NCBI GenBank assembly: GCA_027943245.1
Contig: JANDJZ010000261.1
Span: 1-64,000 of the forward strand
Direction: 5' to 3'
Origin: Acanthamoeba sp. SK_2022b
Taxonomy: Eukaryota; Discosea; Longamoebia; Acanthamoebidae
Length of the DNA: 64,000 nucleotides
Shown: positions 23,991 to 35,025 of the stretch, in pieces
Numbering within the stretch: the stretch's first letter is position 1
Layout of the letters: each line of letters begins with the position of its first letter
Notes under the pieces: generated by a model
Database searches by the model: none
Seen by the model: the letters and a program-made list of their open reading frames with translations, nothing else
Told to the model about the DNA's origin: nothing
Translations under genes and position numbers: made by a program

Positions 23991-24675
23991 CTGGCTCGGC
24001 CTGCGTTCTGGTGATAGAAAAGGGCCTCAACTAGCTGTTTGGGCATCTTGTGCTAAAAAGGACAAGTTACAAAGCGGAGATGATGGAGAACTGGCAGAAA
24101 AAACAGCCATCCCTGCACCAAGGGCCTGAACAAAATGTGCTCACACTGTTGGACAAACACAAGACCATGCTCACTGCACTCTGTGAGATACCAGACCTGG
24201 TGAAAGTATTTGCCCAATTTGCCATCTGCATGTACAACCAACCAGAACAGTCCAGGCAGTAGCAGCCTGCTTACTCAAGATAGCCCAGCTGGTCCAAATG
24301 GAGTGTTTGGACAAAAGTAACAATGACTCTTTTGACATTGTACATATTTTCTACATGAACTGCATCAAAACCCATGGATATTTGTACGGCCCTATAAAAA
24401 TTCATTTTATGTATAGAGTGATGTTGAAAAGTATAAAAATGGGACCAAAAGTTTCAGATGTGGGTCTTGAGTATTTTATGAATATAAGAATTGAAAGAAC
24501 AATATCAATAAAACAATAGTTTAGTGAAAGTTACAGAATAGGAGTCACATAGCCCAAGGACTAGCAAGACCTGTTTGATGTGCTGGAAGAAGAGAAAGAA
24601 GAGTGGGAGCTTGAGGCTGTGAGTGCTGTGAAGGTGCATAGCCAGGATGATGCTGTAGAGTGGAGAAGGAGGCAG

Positions 24676-25760
24676 TTATGTTGAGCATGTCCCCATCATC
24701 CAGGCTCTTGAATGCCTACATTTCTCCACTGGATCCTCATTGTCCTGTTGCCTTCTGGTGACCCTGGCAACCTCCTCCTCTTCTTCTTCCTTCTCCTCCT
24801 CCACAGCCTCCTCCTCCTCCTCCTCAGCTTGCAGCACTCTCTTCCATCTTAGGGGCTGCACAGGCTTTCATGGCGAAGATGGGCCTGCTTCCACTGACCC
24901 AACATGCATTGGGGCATCTTGGCTTACCTTGGCAGACAGGGTTTCCTCTGCTTCTGTGGCGTCAGAAGGCTTGCATGAGACAACCCAGTGCACATCAGGT
25001 CATCCTTGCCTGCTTTGATAGACAAGGTGTCCTCCTGCATGATGTGCACAGGAGGTTTGTTAGCTGATTTGTGGGTGAACCAATGCACATCAGTACCTCA
25101 GCCTGCTCCACCTCCTTCAGATCAACCTCCCATCTCTCCCTCAGCCTCCCTATCAATGTGCACCTCCAACTGCGTCTGGGCTTCCCAGTCCTTCCTCCAC
25201 TGTCTCCTGCTCCACCTGCTGCATCTCATTCCCTGGGCTCCCCCACAGAACCAGACCAATGCACATCAGATTCACCTAGGATTTCATTGAGCTCAGCATC
25301 CAGGTCCACCTCCTTCTCCTCCCTGGCAGTCATTTCCCAGTACTTCTTAAAAGTACACAGGCACTCCTGCTTAGTAGGTAACTTCGATAGGACCCAGAGC
25401 ATGCTGGGCTACTCAGCCAACAACCTCAAGTACATCAAGACCATCACAAACATCTGCAGACCACAAGTGGAGCTCACAAGCTTGAAGTCCACCACCCACA
25501 GGAAAGGTGGAAAACACCAGTCTGGCCAGGACAGAGGCTCATTCAAGGACCAACAGAACCCCAGGGTGCCAGGAAGGCAATGACCTCATCACATTCACCA
25601 GCAAGCCCACAAAAGGTGCCCCCTCTGGTGCCAAGGTGAACTGAGGCCCATGTGCCTCCCCAGACTCCAACAGGACAAGGTGGCACAGCTCAACCAACTC
25701 CTCCAGAGACCTGGCACATGGTACCCTGTTGCTGGCTTGCTTTTGCAACGCTACAAACAC
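24676..25760 (-). other. Unrecognised coding-like fragments, minus strand
   Basis: Three pieces look protein-like. The first is 25539-25760, with RSLEELVELCHLVLLESGEA and GPQFTLAPEGAPFVGLLVNV. The second is about 25290-25400, with CLCTFKKYWEMTAREEKEVD then LDAELNEILGESDVHW. The third is 24676-24861, a Glu-rich run leading to VARVTRRQQDNEDPVEKC. Stops lie between the pieces, so either introns or decay separate them. In the second piece the repeated motif is translated as SDVHW. No family was recognised. Confidence 0.3.
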
Positions 25761-28700
25761 TGGTGCACTATTGGCACCAACAAAAACTGTCCTCTACTGG
25801 TATAGTGCAGAGGGCTTCCCCATCCAGCTCTATGAAACAACTCCCCACCACTCTTCAAGGAGAAGCATAAGGGAGTGTAACTTTGTGGAGAACGAGGTCT
25901 CCCCCTCAACAGCAAAACCATGGTGTCACCCCGCTCACAGCCACCCATCACCATCCTGCCTGGCACGGTCCCCAGAATCTGGTTTTCTCAGGTGAAGATC
26001 TATGATGATGAAAAAGTGACATCTATAAATGTACATGAAATGAATAGGTGTATTTGGGTCAAGTACATCTTTGGGTTGGGGTGGTTGAACTGATGCACAT
26101 CACATCAACACATCTCTTGTTGTTTTGTGATGAAAAACTCATTTTTTTGGGCAAATCCAGAGATAATAAGTGATTTTTATAGCATAAACTTAGAAAACCA
26201 GCATAACCCATGTTACAATGCATACTGTGGCCACTTCCCCAACAGTAACAACAAGCATCACTTATAGGACTGCAAGGGCATTGAGTTGGCAGTAGATTAT
26301 GTCATGAAGCACAAGCTGTTTTTTAGACATGTGGAGGTCACAGCAGTAATGGTGGTTTGAGTAAAGATGTTGTAGTTAGAAGCAGTCAACAAGGTCAGTC
26401 ATCCAGCCCCCATCCCTTACTCTGTGATGAGCATTAAGATTTCATGAATTCTGCAGCAGCTCCACCATGGTGGCTGGTTACTGGTGAATGGTGCAAATCA
26501 CAAACATACAACGTTGACTATCCATGCACCTTGAAGAAACTTGACAGCTGTCCACTCAAATGCTGCTGCTTGCACACAGAACTCAATGGCTCTGCACTTT
26601 CTTCATCTCCTTCACTTCTTAATGCTGCACTGTCATGCATATGGTACGGCAAGCATAAACCCCAAGAAGGCCATCAACATCACACATATAGACCAGATGG
26701 CAGGTGCATGTGTGGCACAATGGTGGCAAGCAAGCATGTGTGCTGAAGCAAAACCTTTGTGCAATGTCATCAGCAAGGACGCAGGCAATGAGGCAGGTGC
26801 AAACACACCACCTGCACATGCATGACAGTACAGCATTCAGCCATGAGGTGCAGGAGCTACACCATCAGCATGGTTCATGTAAAGATGCAAAAGAAAGTCA
26901 TTATGCAGCATCCACTGGGTGGCGCAGTATGATTTTACATGGTGCATCTGATAAATCAAGTGATTGCAAGGAACCAGCTAGTCCACCCATCAGTAATGAT
27001 TGGACATTGGTTTGTATGGGCAAACACCAATGCAAAGACAGAATTTTGCAGCCTGAAGTTCACAGTTTAAGGTGATGAATGGTCCACACAGGGGTTTCTC
27101 TCCCTTCCTTTTTTGGCTTAGTGCCACAACACCAAACCACCTCCCCAACATCTGAATGACTACAGAGATGCCTACCCCAGCTGGTTTTGTAAGACCATCT
27201 GTAATTAATTTAACTTCATTATCATCAATGGTAGAGAAGTGGAGGCAGATGAAGCACATTGCACCTGATGTGATGCCTTTTGACTGCATGCAAGAGCATC
27301 CCAACTGCTCACCCTCAGTGATGCAGAGCTAGGTATGCCAAGGTCCTGATGTGCATTGGTTCAGATATGTCTTTTAGAAAATCTGTTGTTTGTTTGTGTT
27401 ATTGTACATAATTCAATATAAGTAGATTTTGTCTCACCCTTAGCATACCGATGTGCATCAGTGCCATATGTCAACAATAATGTTATATGGTATTAATTTG
27501 TAATGGCACTGATGTGCATTGGTTCATGTGATTCTCATACTATATTTAATTTTGATATCCACCAGAACATGACCTGTTGTGCATTGGGTCATCACCACTT
27601 TAGTACATCATTTTATTCATTGATGGTACCAATGTGCATTGGGTCCATTACTCATCTGTCTTTGGTGTTCTGCTTGTTGTGCAGAGAGCCTCATTCATGG
27701 GCTGGCAAACTTCTGATCCATTCAGGACAATCCCACCTGAATTACAGACTAACAGTGATGACCTTGATCTGTGCGACCCCTATGTGACCTTCTCCAAGGT
27801 TGACCCTGCAGAGCTCCATGCCCTGTGGCTCTGTCAAGACAACCAGGGCAGCCTGCCAGTGAGCAAGTGCACCATGTTTGGTATGCCACAGCTTTGTTCA
27901 CTTGCATTTGCTCATCATTGCAACACTTTATGTTGTGGTTCAGAGTGTCACCACAGTGTCGCAGTGCCAGGAGTTTGTCATTTGTTGCAAAGCATTGTTG
28001 TGGGAGGCTTTGTTACTACCAAGCCTTTCATAATACGTTTTCTGAATGCCAATGAGCAGTGAGGACACTGTGCTTGTCACACTAGCATGGATTTGACCTT
28101 GATGTGCGTTGGGTTGAAACAGGGTCTTATTTCACATCACTATATCCAGAGGCCCTGGACTGTAACCATTGAGTTGTTGTTTGGTGGCTTGTTGGCCATG
28201 AGGTGTGGGACAACTGCTACACTGTATGCTCTGAGGTTGATGGACACCACCTCAACTGGCTCATTCTAAACTGTTTCAAAAACTTCATCCTGAACGCCTT
28301 TGAAAAGGCATTCAACTACTACAAGACCAGCTGCTTGCCACACTTCAAACCACATGGCCAAGCTACAAACAACAAAGCTCTTTTGGAGTTCTTGGTATGT
28401 TACACTTCTGAATGAAAGAGCTTCTAACAGTTTTATCATATCCACACACAGCACATGCAAGAAGGGCAGCAGGCACCAAATCTGGGCACCCTGAGCAAGT
28501 ACTTTACCACTTTCAACAGCCACACCAAGCATCGCTCCAAACATATGTCCACATTGAACCCACTTCAGGTTTTGTGGTTGCTGAATTTTTCTGCAAGCTT
28601 AACAATGATGCTCTGAGCAGCAAGACTCTCATTATGCTTGGAATGCTCAATTCCAGTAGCTTTCAAATTCGCACCAGGGAGCAGATGAAGCACCTTCTTG

Positions 28701-28834
28701 CCCACTACCTGAAGTGGCTTCCAGAAGCAACTAGCAAAAGTTTGTCCCACGCAACAGGTTCAATTTTAAATCTTTTTTGCAGATGCATCTTGACTTCATC
28801 ACACATCAGTTTCCCAACCCCAATGCACATCAGG
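24985..28834. repeat. Dispersed TGATGTGCATTGG(T/G)TCA motif family
   Basis: Good copies: 25080-25092 (-), 25256-25268 (-), 27347-27360 (+), 27510-27526 (+), 28820-28834 (-). Variant copies: 24985-24999 (-), 26090-26102, 27449-27460, 27575-27591, 27629-27647, 28100-28115. A weaker match lies at 24902-24916. Several extend to CTGATGTGCATTGGTTCA. I noticed no copies outside the island. Spacing is irregular, so this is not a tandem or CRISPR-type array. Confidence 0.75.
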
Positions 28835-29038
28835 TTCATTCTAACACTCTCCTCCACCTTTCTCACAGGACTTCTGGACGCTTTTGACCAACTACTGGAT
28901 GGCCCTTGGCCTGAGCCACAGACTTGCAAATCTCTGTTTGCCCATTCAGGGCACCTCACCTGTGTCTTCCCAACTCTCTGCTCAGGTCAAGGGTAGGAGA
29001 AGGCCACCAAAACTGCCCCAGGAACTCCAACAAGCAGG
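27685..29038 (+). other. Putative spliced coding remnants, unrecognised
   Basis: Successive open segments are bounded by convincing splice signals. One starts after an acceptor at 27684 (RASFMGWQTSDPFRT). Another spans about 28200-28395 (HLNWLILNCFKNFILNAFEK) and ends at a GTATG donor. The next runs from about 28454 to 28568 (QQAPNLGTLSKYFTTFNSHT) in the same phase. Further pieces are about 28680-28735 (REQMKHLLAHYLKWLPEA) and about 28870-28988 (DFWTLLTNYWMALGLSHRLA). At least the 28395/28454 join stays in frame. Some intervening joins contain stops, so the gene may be decayed. I cannot assign a family. Confidence 0.35.
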
Positions 29039-29500
29039 TATTATCCTTTCATGTGTGGGATGATGGCTGGCTGCTGGGTTGTTGCCCAAGACTGCTCCCC
29101 AACCCATGTTGAACCTCCAAGGTCAAAAATGACTGGCGTTTTTTTGTGCACTAAGGAATGCAGTGTTATCTGGTGAATTAACCAGCTTTAGACCAAGTAA
29201 CAATTGTATTTTTAAGTTTACAATATTTCAGGTTGGGTAATTGTTTGTTATGTGCAATAAAATGGATTTTAATGAGGTAAAATTTCTCTTTTTGTGCTTC
29301 TTATACCTGCAGCTTGATAATTGCAGTCTCTCTCCTACTCTTATGATTATTATTATTATATATATGCCATCCACTTCCACTGCTCTCCATTGTGATTGTG
29401 ACAAGGGTTCAGCACTGGCTTTAGCCTGTTCTTGGAGCACCATAATCTTGATGTGTTGGGGAACAAGAGCTGTGTTGGCGCCAATTCGACTAAGAAAAAA

Positions 29501-29511
29501 GCGCGGGAAAA
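29501..29511 (-). promoter_or_regulatory. E2F-like site (with a second at 29474-29484)
   Basis: The minus strand reads TTTTCCCGCGC and, 17 bp away, there is a TTGGCGCCAA palindrome. Both match E2F/DP consensus forms. They lie about 240-275 bp upstream of the CENP-C-like start codon, in a region that is otherwise AT-rich. Function is inferred only. Confidence 0.4.
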
Positions 29512-29747
29512 GCAAGCACAACACCAATCAAGAGCTGCTGGAGCTGCACGTGTCTTGTCGATCAAGATGTCTGTCCGCGCGCCACGACTGAGCGCAGGAG
29601 TCAATATAGCCCTTCTGGGCATTGTAGGGAGGTAATTAGACTGTCTCTTGAGAGTGGAAAGATTTTTTTGCCGTTAATCTGTCGGGCCTGTAACACAGAA
29701 AAACGGGTATTGTACCCAAGTCGAACGTTCTCAAAGATGCGGACGAT

Positions 29748-31654
29748 ATGGACAACGTGGATGATTGGTTCGCCAGTTCAGGTGCAGCGTCCCCTCTTCT
29801 TTTTTTCTACTTATTTTTAATATTTTTTTGATGTGGATTTTTAGATGAAGAGGAGGCGAAGGACGTGGCGGACATGGAAGAGGTGGAAGTGGAGGAAGCA
29901 GAGCTGGAGGAAAGCGAAATAGGCGAACAGGAGCAGCCCTCCTTTGCTCTCTCCTCTCCGGCCCGCGCCAAGTCCGCGCTGTCGATCCTCGACCAGAGCC
30001 TCCTTCAGAACGTGACGCCTATCCGCCGCACTTCGCGCGCCGACTTGACGACCTTTGCCGAGCAGGACAGCCTGCCGTGGGTCAGCCCGCCCGACCTGTC
30101 GCCCGACACAGCCCAGCCCAAGCGCAGAGCGTCAGCCGCCGCCGCCCGACCCGCTCCACCGAGCTCGCTGCGACCGGGCCCGATCGACGCACGCGCCAAG
30201 CCCGCGCCGCGCTCTCCCCCGCCGGCGCCCGACCAGAGCGACAGCGATCGCGATGAAGGAGAAGCGGCGGGCGGCGACCCGGAGAACACCTCGGGCTACT
30301 CGGTCCCTGCCCCGTCGACCGCCACGAGCAAGCGAGCGTCGACCCCCGCGACTGCGAACCGGGCATCGTCGCAGTCGGCTTCGTCGGTGAAGCAGAAGGC
30401 GGCGCCGCTCAAACCGGCGCTCAAGCCGCCTAGAGACGTCACCGCTGACGCCACCGGTGGCGATGACGTCGACAAATCTTACGGCGCGGCGGGCTTCGAG
30501 CAGAGCGCGCACTGGGCGGGCGTGTCGTCGGTGTCGTCGTCGTCGTCGGCCGTCGACTCCGTGCGCCTGCCGCCCACGCCCAAGGTGATGATCATGAGGG
30601 ACGAGCCAAAGTCGCGCGGACGACGAGGCAAGAAGCGCGGGAGGCTCGACGACAGCGAGGACAACGAAGACAACGAGGACAACGAGGACAACGAAACGGC
30701 GATGGTCGCGAGAGGCGAAGATGAAGACGAGTCTCCGCAGCCACGAAGCAAGGCCGGCAAGGGCAAGGGCAGGGCCACGGGAACGCGAAAGCCACACACG
30801 AAGAGGAAGAGGGACGATGACGACGATGAAAATGACGACGACGACGACCACGAAAAAGACGATAATAGTGAGCGGCGCAAAAAGCAAAAGACCAAGGCCA
30901 AGCAGAGGCGGCGAATGGAAGAGGAGGAGGAGGAGGACAAAGGAGGAGGAGATGAGGAGGAGGAGGACATGGATGTACAGTACGCACGGGAGGCCAAGGC
31001 GCGCAAGGGAGCGACCGCCGCCACGACCGCGGCGAAGGGAAGCGGAAAGGCAAAGAGCTTCGCCGCCGCCGATACGACCACGACCACGACGATGACGGCC
31101 AAGAAAACGCGGGCGAAGCCCACGAGCGAGAACGAGGAGGAGGAAGGCGATGGAGCGGAGGTCACGGCCAAGAGCGTCAGCGTCGGCAAGGCCAAGAAGA
31201 GGCGACGAGGAAAAGAGGAGGACGAGGACGAGGGCGCGGGGAGCAAGCTCGCGCGGCAAGGCGGCAAGGCGGACAAGGGGAGCCGGGAGCCGGTCGACGA
31301 GAAGGCCTCGAAGGCGAAGAAGAAGAAGGGAAAGGGCAAGGGCAAGGCGGAGGAGGAGGAGGAGGAGGACAAAGCTCGTGTCGACGAGGCCGAGGAGCGA
31401 AAGAGGGAGGACAAGCGACGAGGCAAGCAGAAGGCCGACGCCACTCCCTCCCCGCCCGCATCGCCAGGCACCGCCTCCCTCCCCCTTCCAGTCCCCCTTC
31501 GCCCGCGCGCTCTGAACAATGGACTCTCCCTCCTTGTGTGCTCGCGAGCAGGCGCGGGGGCGGACCTCTCGGGCTTCGCCGAAGCTTCGAGCTTCCACGC
31601 AGACCACCACTCCCTCGGCGCTGCTGGTACTCCTCCCCCCTTGTGTTGCTCTCT

Positions 31655-31686
<32 letters not shown>

Positions 31687-32376
31687 GCTCACATCACACA
31701 CGGCGGTCGACGCGGCAGATGTGGGCTCGGTCAGTATGGAGATAGGCTCGTCGTATGATGGCGCGACTGGCGACGGCGACGGCGACTACGACACACAGAT
31801 CATCCCGCTGAAGGACTCGGCGCCCTCGTCGCCGGTCCCTGCGCGCTCGCTCGAAGCGACGACCTCCATTAGCGACCTCACCGTCTACGAGGAGCTGCCC
31901 ACATTTGTCGACCCCAACGACTGCACGTGGGCCGCCGACGACAGCCTCATCGAAGAGACCGAGGCCAACAGGGTGCGCCAACGCTCCCCCCTTTTTCCCC
32001 ATCTCTCGTTCGTTTGAAACGCTGACGCGCCACCGAACCAACATTGGCGTCGACCAGCCGCCGGTGGCGCGGAGAAGCACGAGGAAGAAGGTGCAGCCGC
32101 TGGCCTACTGGAAGAACGAACGCGTTGTGTACGGCTTTGATGAAGGTTCGCACTCCGCGCCACACACATCACACATATCACACGTCGCGGGGTGATTTAC
32201 CAGTTGGACACGTTCGAACGCGTGGGCGGGGGGGCGCAGGCGAGAAGATGCGGAGCGTCAAGGACGTCGTGCGCATCACGTCGCCAGAGGTCCCCAAGAA
32301 GAAGTCGACTAAGCGCGGCCGCCCCGCCGCAGCCTCCGCAACAGCGGCGACGGGAAAGAAAGGAACGAGGCGGTGA
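29748..32376 (+). CDS. CENP-C/Mif2-like centromere protein
   Basis: Exon 1 is 29748-29781 (MDNVDDWFASS) and splices in frame to 29845 (DEEEAKDVADMEEV). A long, disordered, highly charged middle follows: Ser/Pro/Ala-rich, then EDNEDNEDNEDNE repeats, then alternating Lys and Glu blocks. The decisive exon, 32058-32145, encodes RRSTRKKVQPLAYWKNERVV, an excellent CENP-C motif (R-R-S-x-R-x-x-x-x-P-L-x-Y-W-x-x-E). In animals, fungi and plants this motif binds the CENP-A nucleosome. The last exon gives a short basic tail ending KKGTRR, and there is no C-terminal cupin dimerisation domain. The name rests on this motif, its position near the C-terminus and the disordered acidic/basic body. Exons between about 31480 and 31980 are less certain; a CT repeat marks an intron at 31663-31688. 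Confidence 0.75.
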
Positions 32377-32526
32377 CGCTCCCAACGAAAAAAAACAGTT
32401 TTTTTTAATTATTATTATTATTATTTTGAACAAAAAAAGCGAGACATTATTGTAGAGGAGAGCTCGCCCTGGCGCGGTGGCAAGGGCGGGGGGCTTTGGG
32501 TTTGGTCGAAGCTGGGGCGGCAAAAT

Positions 32527-33582
32527 CTACGGGCTTGCGCTCTCCCTTCGTGGGCGTGGCCTCTCTCGCCTGTCGGCCCGGTGGCTGTCTCGGTGACGGT
32601 CACTACCGCGTTCCCTGCTCCCGCTCCTTTCCCGCCGCCTTGCGCGCTCTCCCCGGCCAGGGCTGTTGCTGCGGCTTCTGCTTCGCCTCCGCTTCCTCCT
32701 CCGGCTCGCACCAACATCATCGCTATCTTCTTCATCATCGTTGTCGTCGTCTCTGCGCCTGCTCCTCCTGCGCTCCTCCTGCTGTCTCGCCTGCTCCTGT
32801 TCCTCTGCCTTCTCCGTCTTGGTCGACGGCGCAGTGGACGCCGTGCTGCTGCTGCGGAGCTCGTGCACGACGTGCTCCTTGCCGGTGGTGATGAGCTGAG
32901 CCAGCAGCTTGGCTCGCATCATGCGCTTCCTCTTGGCCGCCTCCGCCGCCGCGTTGGCATCCTCCTCCTCCTTCTGGTCGCCCCCCTTGCGATCGCCGAC
33001 AGAACCGGCGCCGGTGGCTTGGCTGGTGCTGCTGCCGGCGGCGGCGTCTGGTGGCGAACGTTCGACCTGCTTGACCCACCCGCGCGGCACGTAGCCGACT
33101 TGGCCGTCGCGCTCGACCTCCAGCCACCCGTCGACCGTTTCCCGACCCGCCAACACCTCGCCCACCTACTCGCGCTACGTGAGCTGCCATGGCGCCCTCC
33201 CGCACGTTGAATGGGGCAAGGAAAGGAGAGGGGCGGCACCTTCATGCTCATCTCGCCTTCCTTCTCGGGCGTGAAGTCGAACATGGCGACGTAGGCCTGC
33301 TTCTGAGATGGTGCGATTGGCTCGCTTTGTGCAGGGTCGGCACTCTGCTGCTGCTGCTGTTCCTGCTGCTCCTCCTTGAAGGGCTCCTCTTCGTCGTTGT
33401 ACTCGGACACGAGGCTGAGGGCGAACTCGTTGGCCTTCTCCTTCTCCTCCTCTTCGCGTCTCTTGGCCTCTTCCATCTTGCCGATCAGGAACTTGAGGTA
33501 CGGGTTGAGCGGGTGGCCCTCGACGAGAAAGAGGAACGTGGGGTTGTCCTTCTGCTGCCTCTTCAGCGTGTTCACCGCCTTG

Positions 33583-33653
<71 letters not shown>

Positions 33654-34927
33654 GGTCAGCTCCCCCAAAAGCACATGCGATACACTCGCTACACCACACA
33701 CTGCACAGACGCGCAGGTCGAATGCTTACCTCGGGGCCCTGGCGGAACAGAAAGGCGGCGGTCTTCTCGATGATGACGCCCATCTTCTTCAGCGCCGGCT
33801 GCACGCAAAGCCCACCGTTGGCGTTAGCAGCGCGGCAGTGCTGAGCAGACGTGTGAGAGAGAGAGAGAGAGAGAGCCAAATGGGGCGTACGGCGATCATG
33901 CCCTCGGGCACGGGGTGCGGGGCCTGGTACTTCTCCTCTTCCTCGCGCTTCCTGGCCTCTTCCTGCTCCTGCCTGCGCTTGGCCTCGGCCTCTTCGAGCG
34001 CCTTCCTGCGCTCCTCCTCCCGGCGCTTCTGCTGCTCCTCCTCGTCCTCGTGTTTGGTGATCTCGCCGTAGTCGAGCCCCACCAGGCTGTACGTGGCTCG
34101 CGCGTCCTGCTGCATCTTCTGTCGCTTCAGCTCCTCCTCTGGTGGTTGTCGTTGGTTGTTGTATGTGGCAAAAGCGGAGAGGGGAAAGGGGAGGAGGGTG
34201 AGGTCAGTCAGTGGGCGGTGGTCGAGAGACAACGACACCGTTGCCCGCTATGGCGAGCCGGGCTGGCTGAGTGCCTACTTACTTCTTCGTTACGTGATGA
34301 ACAAGAAGTAAGTAAGAGGCGCACACCTCATCTTTAGGAGGTTGGCGCATAAGGCTGTGTCAAAGAGGAGAGGTGCAACAAAGGCAGATGCAAATAGACA
34401 GGGAGGGGGGAGGAACAGCAGGGATCTGTTAGATTAGCAAACGATGCGCACTACGCGGCGGGGAACGGAACCATCTTAATACCTTTGTAGACGTCCTCTC
34501 CGTGCAGGACCATGTCCCAGTATCGCTCCTTCTCCAGCTTCTGGTTGAGCTTGAGCTCCCTCTCGTACTTGGGGTCGCTAGGCTTACGCGATCGCGGCAG
34601 TGCGTCCCATTTGCCGGCCTGGCGATCGAAGAGCTTGAGATCGGTCAGCAGGGCACGCGCATCATAACGATCGATCATGAGGTCTTCCTTGCCCATCCAG
34701 GGAATGAAGTGTTCGCCACGTTCTATCGATTCCGAAAGCTTGTCGTTGCGGAACAGGTTCGATTCATAGCCCATAATCACTAATCCCTCCAAAAATGTCT
34801 GCTGCCGTTCTACGTCGCTAATCGGCTTGGTCTTCCTGTGGCGCCCCCTTCTGGGTGGTGCATTTGGGTCCACCGACTCCAGGCCCTCGAAGGCATTAAA
34901 GAACATGCCATCCTTCTTCGGCAGCAT
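32527..34927 (-). CDS. SFSWAP: SFSWAP/SWAP-like splicing regulator (DRY-EERY, SURP, SH3, RS)
   Basis: ATG at 34927. Exon 1 holds the SFSWAP N-terminal domain: LEGLVIMGYESNLFRNDKLS, HFIPWMGKEDLMIDRYDARA and a KYERELKLNQKLEKERYW helix. The donor is at GAGGACGTCTACAAAG/GTATT near 34486. A later exon (about 34140-33893) has SLVGLDYGEI and a long Glu/Arg coiled coil. The SURP module is split over two exons: MGVIIEKTAAFLFRQGPE, then NPTFLFLVEGHPLNPYLKFL. An SH3 domain follows, also split: AYVAMFDFTPEKEGEMSMKV, then DGWLEVERDGQVGYVPRGWV. An Arg/Ser-rich tail ends ASP at 32527. The SH3 domain is not part of animal SFSWAP as I know it. The protein should act in nuclear alternative splicing. A long CA repeat lies in the intron that splits SURP. 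Confidence 0.85.
33590..33652. repeat. (CA)n microsatellite in SFSWAP intron
   Basis: About 30 CA units, reading (TG)n in the transcript, in the intron between the two halves of the SURP module. Confidence 0.95.
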
Positions 34928-35025
34928 CTTGCCAGCCGATTGCAGTGATTTTGTTTTGTTTTATTTCTTTTTCTTTTCAAGAGAACTAAAAGCCAAGAAA
35001 AGGGCCATTACGAAAAGAAGCGAAG
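34928..35025. promoter_or_regulatory. 98-bp divergent promoter
   Basis: Only 98 bp separate the SFSWAP start codon (34927, minus) from the start codon at 35026 (plus). The interval includes a TTTTGTTTTATTTCTTTTTC-like pyrimidine tract at about 34951-34978. It must hold both 5' UTRs and both promoters unless unseen 5' exons exist. Confidence 0.6.

Larger units (their letters stand above)
24000..29640. mobile_element. Low-GC island with repeated TGATGTGCATTGG motif, probable decayed element
   Basis: This stretch is visibly poorer in GC than both flanks and lacks the GC-rich third positions of the neighbouring genes. It carries about a dozen copies of a 13-17 bp motif in both orientations. Short open stretches that look like real protein occur on the minus strand at 24676-24861 (Glu-rich), about 25290-25400 (KLPTKQECLCTFKKYWEM) and 25539-25760. 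On the plus strand similar stretches occur at 27685-29038, with plausible GT-AG introns. No transposase, reverse transcriptase, integrase or capsid motif was recognised, and no terminal inverted repeats or target duplications were found by eye. The mobile-element label is an inference from composition and repeats; it could also be a foreign insertion or an old low-expression gene cluster. Confidence 0.4.

Noticed and set aside
24676..24861. Glu-rich frame as a complete small gene
   Set aside because: It is a low-complexity GAG/GAA run without a clear start; kept only as a fragment of the island.
24985..28834. CRISPR array
   Set aside because: The repeated motif is short, in both orientations and irregularly spaced, within eukaryotic DNA.
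30132..31610. 492-codon minus-strand open frame opposite the CENP-C-like gene
   Set aside because: Its composition (Leu/Val/Arg/Ser runs) is the mirror of the Lys/Glu-rich coding strand, which joins by good splice sites to the CENP-C motif exon.
34740..34765. tRNA B-box-like GGTTCGATTC
   Set aside because: It lies within the conserved SFSWAP coding exon, and no A-box or cloverleaf fits around it. No other convincing tRNA was found in the window.
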